A stretch of DNA of 64,000 nucleotides, from contig NZ_QGGG01000004.1 in NCBI RefSeq assembly GCF_003148475.1, forward strand, positions 267,487 to 331,486. The letters run 5' to 3'. The position numbers and the translations under genes were made by a program. Position 1 is the first letter of the stretch, and the number at the start of each line of letters is the position of its first letter. Source of the DNA: Pseudaminobacter salicylatoxidans (GTDB taxonomy: Bacteria > Pseudomonadota > Alphaproteobacteria > Rhizobiales > Rhizobiaceae). Below, one piece after another: positions 9,950-18,281 of this stretch. Under the pieces are notes generated by a model that was not told the DNA's origin, did no database searches, and worked only from the letters and a program-made list of their open reading frames with translations.

Positions 9950-11176
9950 TCAACAGGACCTGGCACTCACCTTCAGTCGTTGCAAAATCTCCGCGTGCCG
10001 CGCGTCAAGCACGGTCCGGTCGGGCGCCAGGAACAGTGCCTCTCCCACACGGTCCTGTCCGTTCGCGAAGCGACGCACGGCAGCACCGGCAGGCATGTCC
10101 CAGGCAATCCCGGCAAGCCACGGCTCTGCCTTGAGCGAGGCTTCGCCGACCTCATCGAAAGCCAGCCGTCCAGTTGCCGGGCTCCCCAGCACGATCACGC
10201 CGGCAGCCGGCCCCATCGGCGTCTCCGGGGGCAGGATTTGCGGACGCAAGCTGCGGGGCAAGGCAAGCCGCACGGCCTGCGCGGGCAGGTCTGTACCGGT
10301 TGCGGCACGCACCAGCTTGCTCAGTGAATTGCCGCCCAGGCGCGGCGTCAGTTCCAGAATGACCGGACCATCGGGGCTGGCGACGAAATCGCAGTCGAAG
10401 GGCGAATCGGGCACCCCGAGATCGGCGAGAATGTCGGCGATCGCATCCAAAAGGCGCCGCCGGAAGTCCTCATCGAAACGGCCCGGCCACAGATGCCCCA
10501 GCGTCGCGACCAAAGGCGCGGGTGCTGTCAGCCTGTCGGTCACGACCGCAAGTGCGATCTCGCCACCGATCCAGAGCCCCTCGACGGTTCCCTGCGCGCC
10601 GGCGATGAACGTTTCCACCACAAAACGGCGATCCGGGCTGTAGGCAAGGGTCTGCGGCAGACGCTCCCCGATTTCGTCTGGTGCAACCACAAAGATGCCC
10701 TTGCTCCCGGACGAACGGGCCGGCTTGAGCACGTAGGCGTGCTCCGTCAGGGAAGCGGCATCGAAGCAATCCGGGTCCGCTTCGACCGCGCGCGGATGCG
10801 GCAGGCCCCGCCGGGCCTGATAGGCGCGGAAGCGCGCCTTGTCGGTCAGCGTCTCCGCGGCTTCCACGCCGGGGCCAGGAGAGCCGATCACACCGGCCAC
10901 ATAAGCCTGCGTCGGCACGGCGACATCGGTGCACGGCGCGATGACGCCGTCGACATTCTCCGCCAGGGCAAGTCGCGCCACCGCCTCACGGTCGGTCGTG
11001 TCGATGGAATGAAACGCGTCGGCAAGTGCTGCCCCTGGAACCTTGTCATTGCGATCCAGCGCAATGACATGCATGCCGAGGTTTCGGGCGGCCTGCAAAG
11101 CCGGAATCTGATAGGAGCCGGCGCCCAGCACGAGGAGCCGGGGGCAGCGTCCCGCCTCGGGGGACCGATCACTCAT
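9950..11176 (-). CDS. ATP-grasp domain protein, last gene of the sugar-modification operon
   Basis: A 408-residue protein with a pre-ATP-grasp Rossmann segment (LLVLGAGSYQIPALQAARNLG, residues ~13-33) and an ATP-grasp fold: the nucleotide-binding lysine in AYVLKPARSSGSKG, the FVVETFIAG strand, and the metal-binding acid and Asn in PVILELTPRLGGNSLS. This layout is that of carboxylate-amine ligases related to carbamoyl-phosphate synthase and biotin-carboxylase folds. In this operon it could join an amino or carboxylic acid to an amino sugar, but the acceptor is unknown. Its ATG overlaps the end of the glycosyltransferase gene by eight bases, so it is co-translated. Confidence 0.8.
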   Translation of the reverse strand: MSDRSPEAGRCPRLLVLGAGSYQIPALQAARNLGMHVIALDRNDKVPGAALADAFHSIDTTDREAVARLALAENVDGVIAPCTDVAVPTQAYVAGVIGSPGPGVEAAETLTDKARFRAYQARRGLPHPRAVEADPDCFDAASLTEHAYVLKPARSSGSKGIFVVAPDEIGERLPQTLAYSPDRRFVVETFIAGAQGTVEGLWIGGEIALAVVTDRLTAPAPLVATLGHLWPGRFDEDFRRRLLDAIADILADLGVPDSPFDCDFVASPDGPVILELTPRLGGNSLSKLVRAATGTDLPAQAVRLALPRSLRPQILPPETPMGPAAGVIVLGSPATGRLAFDEVGEASLKAEPWLAGIAWDMPAGAAVRRFANGQDRVGEALFLAPDRTVLDARHAEILQRLKVSARSC

Positions 11177-12158
11177 GATAGCGATCGACCGTGAAAGGCA
11201 CCCGCCGGCCAGACAATTGATGATGAATCCGCGCGATATAAACGCCCATCACGAACATGCTGGCCAGCATGAAGGTGGAGAACAATGTCAGGGCAGTCAC
11301 CGCGCTGGCCCAGCCGGGAACGCTGACGCCATGAAGGAAAATGGTGATGAACACCCAGGTCATCATCATCAACGCGAGCACCGATGCCAGCAGGCAGAAA
11401 CCGGCGGTAAGATAAAGCGGCAGCGAGGAATAGCTGAACAGCAGGTTCGTCGCCAGAACCACGCTGCGCATCAGCGAATAGCTCGATGAGCCATGCTCGC
11501 GCTCGGCATGCCGCACCTCGACATTGGCGACGCGCGAGGCCTGATCGAGCAGGATGCACGTCACGTAGGGATACGGGTTCTGCGATTTCCTGGCCACCTC
11601 GACGAGGCTCTTCGTCATGGCGCGGAAGCTGGTCAGCTTCGTGGTCGCGGGCAGGCGGTATATGCGCCGGATGATTGCGTCGACCAGCTCTCCTCCACGA
11701 TTGCGATAGCCGGCATGCCGCTTCTCGTCATAGGCTCCGATGACCAGATCATAGCCCTCGTCGAGCTTTCGCAGCAGCTTGGGAAGCTCTTCGGGCGGAT
11801 GCTGCAGGTCGTCGTCCATGGTGACGATCACATCGCCCGTCGCGAAACCGAGCCCGCACAAAATGGCGTTGTGTTGGCCTGCGTTCTTCAGCAGGCGAAC
11901 GATCTTGACCTGCGCGGGGTATTGCTCGTGGAGTCGCGTCAGGGCCGGCCATGTAACGGTATCCGGGCTGCAGTCATCGACCAGGATGATCTCACATTCT
12001 TCCGTGCGACCGGCAAAGACGGCGAGAAGGCTCGCGACGAGCTTGTCGATGAAGGCAGCGCTCCCGTAGGTCGGTACGACGACGCTGACTTTCCGGGCGC
12101 CGGCCTTGACTGCCTTCTCGTCCGGCGCTGTAGTTTCGGGCGTGGGCGAATGCTGCAT
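11169..12158 (-). CDS. Family 2 glycosyltransferase with two C-terminal membrane helices (polyprenyl-phosphate glycosyltransferase, GtrB/ArnC-like)
   Basis: A 329-residue GT2 enzyme. The catalytic domain opens with VSVVVPTYGS (about 23-32), the nucleotide-binding acid is in ILVDDCSPD, and the metal site is MDDDLQHPPE. Two long hydrophobic segments (about 240-265 and 280-305) near the C terminus are the hallmark of DPM1/GtrB/ArnC enzymes that move a sugar from a nucleotide to undecaprenyl phosphate on the cytoplasmic face. The ATG is one base after the TGA of the methyltransferase, and its stop overlaps the ATP-grasp gene. The sugar donor is probably made by the upstream dehydratase and aminotransferase. 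Confidence 0.85.
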   Translation of the reverse strand: MQHSPTPETTAPDEKAVKAGARKVSVVVPTYGSAAFIDKLVASLLAVFAGRTEECEIILVDDCSPDTVTWPALTRLHEQYPAQVKIVRLLKNAGQHNAILCGLGFATGDVIVTMDDDLQHPPEELPKLLRKLDEGYDLVIGAYDEKRHAGYRNRGGELVDAIIRRIYRLPATTKLTSFRAMTKSLVEVARKSQNPYPYVTCILLDQASRVANVEVRHAEREHGSSSYSLMRSVVLATNLLFSYSSLPLYLTAGFCLLASVLALMMMTWVFITIFLHGVSVPGWASAVTALTLFSTFMLASMFVMGVYIARIHHQLSGRRVPFTVDRYHE

Positions 12159-12159
12159 G

Positions 12160-12924
12160 TCAACCTGCCCTCGTCGCCGCCACGCCCTTGTAGTCGCCCA
12201 GTCCAAGCCATTGACCGCCGGCCGCGAGCAGGGCCTGGCCTGCATAGTATCCGGTGACGGTAAGAGGGCGCGGCCAAGCGGCCAGACAAAGCGGCAGGCG
12301 TGCCGGCCAGAAGTGCAGTTCCTTGCGGGCATCGACGCGAAATCCGTTGCGCGTCAGGATGTCGGCGTAACCGGCCGTCGTCAGCCTCAAGACGCGCGAC
12401 AGGAAGGAATCGTGAAACGGCTCGACCACGATGAAGCGTCCGCCCGGTTTCAAAGCCCTATGGACGAGGCGCACGATGGTCTCGACATCTGCGGGCGTCT
12501 TGCAGGCCACGGTCAGGTTGCCGATGGCTGCGACGACATCGAAGGTGGAAACCTCCGAAATATCGAACGACGACTGCACGCGATACCGGATGCTGCTTGA
12601 CGGGTCCTGCGCTTTTGCGATCCGGATCGTCTCCTCCGCGAAATCGAAAGCCTCGACGGCCGCCCCCTGTGAGGTCAGATGCCGTGACAAGCGACCGGTA
12701 CCGCATCCCATGTCCAGTATGTGAAGGCCCTTGGGGTCCCCGATCGCCTTGTCGATGAAGGCGAACTGCTCGCGTTCATAGCAGGCGTTGAGCGCCTGAT
12801 TCTTCCACATGGAAACCGCGGAACCGTCATAGTTGCGCGCCTTCTCGTTCCAGAAGTCGGCCTGGCTGTAGACATCGGCGCGCTGGTTGCGGCGCGACAG
12901 CATATTGCTGAAACTGTCGCCCAT
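12160..12924 (-). CDS. Class I SAM-dependent methyltransferase
   Basis: A 254-residue methyltransferase. The SAM-binding motif I is ILDMGCGTGRLS (about 69-80), the acidic end of strand 2 is in EAFDFAEE, and FDVVAAIGN and LKPGGRFIVVEPF give motifs for strands 4 and 5. The C-terminal part holds a helix-rich region that may contact the membrane or a lipid-linked substrate. The start overlaps the preceding PLP-protein stop by one base (TAATG), indicating coupled translation. It probably methylates a sugar or its carrier; the acceptor cannot be deduced. Confidence 0.82.
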   Translation of the reverse strand: MGDSFSNMLSRRNQRADVYSQADFWNEKARNYDGSAVSMWKNQALNACYEREQFAFIDKAIGDPKGLHILDMGCGTGRLSRHLTSQGAAVEAFDFAEETIRIAKAQDPSSSIRYRVQSSFDISEVSTFDVVAAIGNLTVACKTPADVETIVRLVHRALKPGGRFIVVEPFHDSFLSRVLRLTTAGYADILTRNGFRVDARKELHFWPARLPLCLAAWPRPLTVTGYYAGQALLAAGGQWLGLGDYKGVAATRAG

Positions 12925-14093
12925 TACGCGGCCTCCAGTTCAGTGAGCACATTGATCATTGTCTCGATTTCCATCGGAGTAAGGGCGGCATCGAAAGGAA
13001 GATTGAGCACACCGGCGGCAATGGCGTGGGCCGACACATGTGCCGTAGGCGCGGCGATTTTCGTAAAGCTGAAGCCGAAATCCATCCCCTTGCCGACGCC
13101 CCGTTCATAATAATTCATCTTCTCGTCATAGCAAAGAACCGGAAAGCGGATCGGCACCCATTCGGAGCCCGCATCCTCGGGCGGCAGCGCGACCTTGCGA
13201 AGATGCTGCAAGCGGCTTCTCAACAGTTGGTAATTCGCTCTCCGGCGGCGGATCGTATCCTCGAAGCCGTCCAGTTGCGGCAACACCACCTGTGCCTGCC
13301 AGTCGGCGAACCTGTCCAGATAGACTTGCGAAGGTGTGGTCCGGAGTTCACCGGATTCGGCAGTCGCGCGGCCTCTCCAGGCAAAGTTGAGCGTGTGGAA
13401 TGCCTTGTAGAGGAGGGGATTTCGCAACCCCACCAGAACGAACGCCGCCCCGATCAAGGCCATCTTGCGCATCACCGACATGGTGCGCAGCTCGCCTTGC
13501 GCGACGTTCTGCGCACGCCGGAACAGGTCCGGGTCGGCGGTCGCCAGAAAGCCGCCCTTGAGCGGTGCATTCACGAGTTTGGTGGTGTCGAAACTGCCGA
13601 AGCAGGCAGCGCCGAATGTACCGGCAAGGCGACCGTTGACGCGCGTGCCGAACGCGGCGGCAATGTCTTCATAGACCGTCACGCCAGCCGACCGGCACGC
13701 ATCGGTCATCGCCTCGATCGGCGCGCCGAAACCGTATTGATGGGTGGCGATATATGTCCTCCCATCCTGAAGATGCGGTGCGAGGTCATCGACGCTTTGA
13801 TTGTATGACAGGCTGCCATGTTCGGCGAAAATCGGTTGCTTTCCTGCAAGAAGCGCGGCCTCGGCCACTGCCGAGCAGGTATAGGACGGGATGAGGACCT
13901 CGGCCCCTGGCGTGGCTTTCAGCAGGATATAGAGGGCGCCCCGACCGGACGGGGTGAGCAGCACGTAGGGCAGACCAAGAATATCGCGAAGACGTTCGGC
14001 GACCTCCGCAGAAGCCGGCCCGGGATCACGCGATTTCGGCGCGGCCTTCAGTAGGTCCTTGAAGCCATAGTTGGGTCTCGCGCGTGGGATCAT
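12924..14093 (-). CDS. DegT/DnrJ/EryC1/StrS-like PLP-dependent protein with divergent active site
   Basis: A 389-residue protein with the sugar-aminotransferase fold. It keeps VLLTPSGRGALYILLKA, EVLIPSYTCSAVAEAAL, the acid that contacts PLP (YEDIAAAFG) and a candidate Schiff-base Lys in FDTTKLVN. Two family features differ: the His after the Asp-Ala pair is replaced by Ala, and GEGG after the lysine is LKGG. PLP binding therefore looks retained but the substrate or reaction may differ from the canonical copy at 15829. It is followed with one-base overlap by a methyltransferase; 109 bases separate it from the upstream membrane-protein gene. Confidence 0.78.
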   Translation of the reverse strand: MIPRARPNYGFKDLLKAAPKSRDPGPASAEVAERLRDILGLPYVLLTPSGRGALYILLKATPGAEVLIPSYTCSAVAEAALLAGKQPIFAEHGSLSYNQSVDDLAPHLQDGRTYIATHQYGFGAPIEAMTDACRSAGVTVYEDIAAAFGTRVNGRLAGTFGAACFGSFDTTKLVNAPLKGGFLATADPDLFRRAQNVAQGELRTMSVMRKMALIGAAFVLVGLRNPLLYKAFHTLNFAWRGRATAESGELRTTPSQVYLDRFADWQAQVVLPQLDGFEDTIRRRRANYQLLRSRLQHLRKVALPPEDAGSEWVPIRFPVLCYDEKMNYYERGVGKGMDFGFSFTKIAAPTAHVSAHAIAAGVLNLPFDAALTPMEIETMINVLTELEAA

Positions 14094-14202
14094 GACGCAG
14101 CCTCAGCGGGCATCGGAAGCGGATGGCGGCGACGCATGTATGGACATATCCTGACGGCGCATCTCAATCCGGTTTATCCCTGCCCGCATCTCCCGGCTCC
14201 TG

Positions 14203-15159
14203 TCATCGACCGCGCGGCTCGGAGGAAGACAAGGCGTAAGGGCTCGCAAGCCAGTGGGCAATCCCCAGGGCGATGGCGATCAGCGAAAGGAAACGCAGGA
14301 TGAGCGCAGCCGACAAGCCCTGCTCCGGCGAAAACCCGCTTTGCACCACAAGGGACATTATCGTGATCTCGGAGATGCCGGCCCCGCCGGGAATTGCCGT
14401 CAGCACGATGGCGAAGGTGACCATTCCGACCATGAACATGGCGGCTGGAAACGAAATGACGACATCTATGGCCATCAGGCCGGCGCGCCAGATGAATGCC
14501 GTGAGCAGCCAGCACAGCAGGGTCGTGAGGAAAACGCTCAGCGCTGCATAAGGACGCTCTGCCATCATGCGAAAGGCGCGCATGGCATCGGCGAGCGCAC
14601 CGGGTGCAAATCTGCGACCCAGTGCGACTGCGACCAGCAATCCGACAGGGATCGCCACACACAGGACCACCGCCACGAATGTAACAGGCATGTCTGTCCG
14701 CACCATGAACAGGCCCGCCAGCGCCGTCAGCAGAAGCAACACGAGAACATCGGCTATCCGCTCGATAGCGAAGCCACTCGCCCCCGTCGCGATCGTCATG
14801 CCGTGATGAGCCTTGGCATGAGCCACCTTGAGAGCTTCCCCGAGCTGCATCGGCGTTATGACGGCCAGCCCCAGCGAAACAGCCGTCGAAACATAGGTCG
14901 GCAGGAAGCGGGGCCGCGCGCCCAGCGTGTCCAGCACGGTGAACCAGCGGACGGCGCGCATGAGCCACACGAGAAGCAGCAGCAGCGGCAGTTCCACCAG
15001 CACGATCCACGGATCGGCATTGCCGAGATTGGCAATCACGGCATTGATGTCGATCGCATGAAAGGTCCATGCAACGATGACGGCCAGGCACGCCGCACCG
15101 ATCAGCAGCTTTGGCCAGCCAGGTCCGCGTCTGGTTCCATGCGAGCCGGCATCGCTCAT
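14203..15159 (-). CDS. Flippase-like membrane protein (lysylphosphatidylglycerol-synthase transmembrane domain family)
   Basis: A 318-residue integral membrane protein with about eight hydrophobic helices. It carries the family landmarks LMRAVRWFTVL, TPMQLGEALKVAHAK and FAIERIADVLVLLLL, plus a Pro-Gly-Gly-rich loop (TAIPGGAGISEI). This domain is found in MprF, where it flips a lipid, and in stand-alone proteins beside lipid-linked glycosylation genes. There is no lysyl-transferase domain. The ATG at 15157-15159 overlaps the TGA of the methyltransferase (ATGA), so I prefer it to an upstream start at 15183. It is the best candidate for moving the lipid-linked sugar across the inner membrane. 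Confidence 0.85.
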   Translation of the reverse strand: MSDAGSHGTRRGPGWPKLLIGAACLAVIVAWTFHAIDINAVIANLGNADPWIVLVELPLLLLLVWLMRAVRWFTVLDTLGARPRFLPTYVSTAVSLGLAVITPMQLGEALKVAHAKAHHGMTIATGASGFAIERIADVLVLLLLTALAGLFMVRTDMPVTFVAVVLCVAIPVGLLVAVALGRRFAPGALADAMRAFRMMAERPYAALSVFLTTLLCWLLTAFIWRAGLMAIDVVISFPAAMFMVGMVTFAIVLTAIPGGAGISEITIMSLVVQSGFSPEQGLSAALILRFLSLIAIALGIAHWLASPYALSSSEPRGR

Positions 15160-15791
15160 GTTCGCGTGCCGGTCATGACGCAATGCGTGTAGGGAAACGA
15201 GTTCAGGTCGTGATGCACTGAATGCTCGATGCCTGAAAAAACCCGTCGGCCTATCGCTTCATAGGCAGCCGGAGGGCGGACATATCTGCCGCGGTCCATC
15301 TTCAGCAGCAGCCGCGCGATCGGATTTTGGCCTGGTACGAATGCGCCGTCACAGGTGACCAGGCGGCCGCCTGGCTTCAGCGCTTCATGCGCGACACGGA
15401 ACAGCAACTCCGCTTCCCTGTCGTCGAGGTGATGCAGGACGCCGATCGCCATCACGAGATCGAAGGGCTCGAACTCCCGCGCGGCCTCGGCCGTCAGTGC
15501 GCGGTGGTGGAACGCGCCGCGCGAGCCGTGAATGCGGCGGGCATCCTCGATATACCGCTCGCTGAGATCGAAACCCACATAGGTGACGCCAGCCGGCAGA
15601 TGCGGAAGCAGCGCCGCCGTTCCGCACCCGATATCCAGAACCCTGTCGCTCGCGCCGGGGCGCAGAAACCGGTCGACAAAGTCCCGCTTTCTCGCGTGAG
15701 GCGCTGCCAGCCGCGAATGCATGCCATATGCGGCCGGGCTCTCGAGCAGGGCACGCGGATCGAGCTTTCCAAAAGGTTTCATGGTCGACAT
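15156..15791 (-). CDS. Class I SAM-dependent methyltransferase
   Basis: A 211-residue methyltransferase with motif I VLDIGCGTAALLPHLP (about 51-66), acidic FDLSERYIEDAR for the ribose contact, FDLVMAIGVLHHLDD and LKPGGRLVTCD. The spacing and the Ile-Gly-Val-Leu-His-His stretch resemble small methyltransferases that act on sugars or small metabolites. It lies between the canonical aminotransferase and the flippase-like gene, overlapping the latter by four bases. Substrate unknown. Confidence 0.82.
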   Translation of the reverse strand: MSTMKPFGKLDPRALLESPAAYGMHSRLAAPHARKRDFVDRFLRPGASDRVLDIGCGTAALLPHLPAGVTYVGFDLSERYIEDARRIHGSRGAFHHRALTAEAAREFEPFDLVMAIGVLHHLDDREAELLFRVAHEALKPGGRLVTCDGAFVPGQNPIARLLLKMDRGRYVRPPAAYEAIGRRVFSGIEHSVHHDLNSFPYTHCVMTGTRT

Positions 15792-15828
15792 CTATCCCAA
15801 TAGCCGCCGGCTGAACAGCGGCGGGCGG

Positions 15829-16992
15829 TCAGGCCTTGTCCGCCGCGATGAGCGGATAGACATGGTTCCTGACGGTAGAGATGACATGGTCCTGTTCCGC
15901 CTCGGACAGTCCGGGAAAAAGCGGCAGGGTCAGGGTTTCTTCCCCCCACTGCCAGGAAACCGGCCAACTCTCGGCCGAACCTGCAAGGCGGGTCTTGTAG
16001 AAACTCATTTCCGGGACACTGCGGTAATTGACCGTCACGCTCACGCCGGCCTCGTTCAGCCTGGCGATGGCGGCATCGCGCGCGCCGTTGCCTACCCCGA
16101 TAACGAACAGGTGCTCGGCACTGACGGCGGTGTCGACCTGCTCCACCAGCCGCAGCGGTCCGCCTGCGAAGGCAGCGCGATAGCGGTCCGCCAGCCTTTT
16201 GCGTTCGGGCAGCCGTTCGTCGATCGTCGAAATCTGGTGCGGAAGCAGGGCGGCAAGCAAATCGGGAAGATTGGCCTTGGTACCAAGCCGGTTCATGTCC
16301 CAGTGATTGTAGCGACCACCGCTGAACCGGTCGACCGCGATGGCCGACATGCCGTGCAGTCGCGTTTCCAGGGTCTTTCGATAAAGATCCTCGGAGTTGA
16401 AAATCGCGGCCCCGCCTTCACCGCAGGTCACGTTCTTCGTGGCGTAGAAAGAAAAGATCGCCACATCCGAATGGCGTCCCGGCCGATAGCCATCGCGCGT
16501 GCCTTCGAAGCAATGCGCGCAATCTTCGATAAGGACCGGCTCGCCCCCTGCCGGACGGGCGCGACGGAGCGCGGCCCTGATGCCCTTCATGTCGCACATC
16601 TGACCGTAGATATGGACAGGCATGACCGCACGGGTCCGTGGCGTGACGGCCTTTTCCACATGCTCGGGCGTCATCAGGAGGGTGCGCGGATCGACATCCA
16701 CGAACACCGGCGTACCCCCGGCCAGATGCACCACATTCGCACTGGCGATGAAAGTCATGGCCGGAACGATCACCTCGTCGCCCGGCTGAAGGTCCATGGC
16801 CAGCAGCACGGCTAGCGCGCCATTTGTCCAGCTATTGACCAGAAGCGCATGCGGCACCGTGAAATAGCTCTCAAGCTGTCGCTCGACGGATGAACAGACC
16901 TTGCCGGTCGTCAGGAACGGGGTGGCGAGCACTGCGGCGACAGCGCTGGCATCGGCCTCACTCAACGCATGACGATAGAAATCGACCTTCAT
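15829..16992 (-). CDS. DegT/DnrJ/EryC1/StrS family sugar aminotransferase
   Basis: A 387-residue PLP enzyme predicted to transfer an amino group to a 4-keto (or 3-keto) NDP-sugar. All key elements are present: PFLTTGKVCSSVERQLES at the start, NSWTNGALAVLLAM, VIVPAMTFIASANVV, EDCAHCFEG (PLP-contacting Asp and His) and the catalytic lysine in FSFYATKNVTCGEGG. It follows the dehydratase gene by 30 bases and probably uses its keto-sugar product. The ATG MKVDFYRHAL at 16990-16992 matches the family start; a GTG at 17022 abutting the previous stop is an alternative. The exact sugar is not determinable. Confidence 0.9.
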   Translation of the reverse strand: MKVDFYRHALSEADASAVAAVLATPFLTTGKVCSSVERQLESYFTVPHALLVNSWTNGALAVLLAMDLQPGDEVIVPAMTFIASANVVHLAGGTPVFVDVDPRTLLMTPEHVEKAVTPRTRAVMPVHIYGQMCDMKGIRAALRRARPAGGEPVLIEDCAHCFEGTRDGYRPGRHSDVAIFSFYATKNVTCGEGGAAIFNSEDLYRKTLETRLHGMSAIAVDRFSGGRYNHWDMNRLGTKANLPDLLAALLPHQISTIDERLPERKRLADRYRAAFAGGPLRLVEQVDTAVSAEHLFVIGVGNGARDAAIARLNEAGVSVTVNYRSVPEMSFYKTRLAGSAESWPVSWQWGEETLTLPLFPGLSEAEQDHVISTVRNHVYPLIAADKA

Positions 16993-17022
16993 GGGGATAG
17001 AACCTTGTTGGAGGAGGTGCAC

Positions 17023-17967
17023 TCAGATGAAACGCGAATTGTCCAGTTGCTCGACGATCCCGATGATTTCGTCATCGAACTTCCTGCGCGGCGACCAGCC
17101 GAGCCCCCGCAGCCTGGAATCGTCGAGGCTGTACCTGACATCCTGGCCGGAGCGATCCGCAACCGAAACGAACGCTGCGTTCTCGCTGATTCCGAGCACG
17201 CCGGCGATGCGGCGCAGCACATCGATGTTCCGGCGCTCTTCCGTACTGCCGATATTGTAGATCTGGTTCCTGCTGCCCTTCTCGATCACCGTCAATATGC
17301 CGTTGATGGTGTCATCGACATGCAACCACGACCGGATGTAGCTGCCATCACCATGCATGATCGCGGGCATGCCGCGCTTCATCCGCCAGGCGCTTTTGGG
17401 GATAAGCTTTTCGGGATATTGGTGAACGCCGTAATTGTTGGTCGGGCGCACGATGTTCCAGCTTACCGAATAGGTCCTGCCCCAGCTTTGGACCAGCATG
17501 TCGGCCGCCGCCTTCGTCGCGGCATAAGGATTGGACGGAACGAGCGTATCGGTTTCGGTATGCGAGCCGTCGCGAATGTCTCCGTAAACCTCGTCTGTGC
17601 TGATCTGAATGAAAAGCGGACGCTCCCGCTCATGCTTCAGGCGCACGAGTTCAAGACATCTTTGAACACCCAGGAAATTGGTTTCGCAGAACCTTTTGGC
17701 GTTTGTGATTGCGTTATCTACATGGCTTTCGGCTGCAAAATTAACGAAGATGTCGCATTCCGGCAGGAAATCCAGATTGCATATATCCGACTCGTAGAAG
17801 CGGTAATTCTTGAACTTGGAAAATTCCGCATTCACACTGCGATCGGCGGCATAGCTGATGCAGTCGATGTTCTTCACAAATCGACCATCTTCCAGGCATC
17901 TTCGAACGAAGTGCTTGCCGATGAATCCCAACCCGCCGGTTACGACGATAATTTCTGCACCGCTCAC
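17023..17967 (-). CDS. NDP-sugar 4,6-dehydratase (RmlB-like, extended SDR)
   Basis: A 314-residue NAD-dependent extended short-chain dehydrogenase. It has the dinucleotide fold GGLGFIGKHF at the N terminus, FAAESHVD, the catalytic stretch STDEVYGD with the Asp-Glu pair typical of 4,6-dehydratases, YAATKAAAD (YxxxK) and the RPTNNYG and RSWLHVDD motifs. It would make a 4-keto-6-deoxy NDP-sugar. I start at the GTG (17965-17967), which puts the glycine motif where the family has it and follows a GAGGGG stretch; a GTG ten codons earlier is possible. It appears to be the first gene of the leftward operon ending at 9950. Confidence 0.88.
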   Translation of the reverse strand: MSGAEIIVVTGGLGFIGKHFVRRCLEDGRFVKNIDCISYAADRSVNAEFSKFKNYRFYESDICNLDFLPECDIFVNFAAESHVDNAITNAKRFCETNFLGVQRCLELVRLKHERERPLFIQISTDEVYGDIRDGSHTETDTLVPSNPYAATKAAADMLVQSWGRTYSVSWNIVRPTNNYGVHQYPEKLIPKSAWRMKRGMPAIMHGDGSYIRSWLHVDDTINGILTVIEKGSRNQIYNIGSTEERRNIDVLRRIAGVLGISENAAFVSVADRSGQDVRYSLDDSRLRGLGWSPRRKFDDEIIGIVEQLDNSRFI

Positions 17968-18281
17968 AGTCTTCGATTCCCCCTCGTGGCGCCCCACCTC
18001 GTTCCGGCCAACTTACTATGACCATCGCACACGGAGCACAAACTTTATCAGCGATTCCCTGATCGACACGCCTTTAGCACCCCCGGCATCGAGATTGCGA
18101 CAGTTTCCTCCGGTTCATTCAAGCAGGCTCCACATCGAGCTTCCTGAAATTCGAGTTGCCTGCCGCCGGCACACCCTCTAGGAAAACGGCTTCTCGTGCC
18201 GGCATCTTTGCTCGTCGGCCACATCCGGGCATAGGATGTCAGAACCTTCGGCCCCTACATCCGGTCAGCAATGAGTGGGAA
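17968..18281. promoter_or_regulatory. Divergent intergenic region of the sugar cluster
   Basis: A gap of 314 bases between the dehydratase operon (leftward) and the GT-C-like gene (rightward). It is visibly more AT-rich than its surroundings near 18000-18080. It must carry the promoters for both directions, but I see no pair of boxes good enough to call, and no small gene or RNA. Confidence 0.4.
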
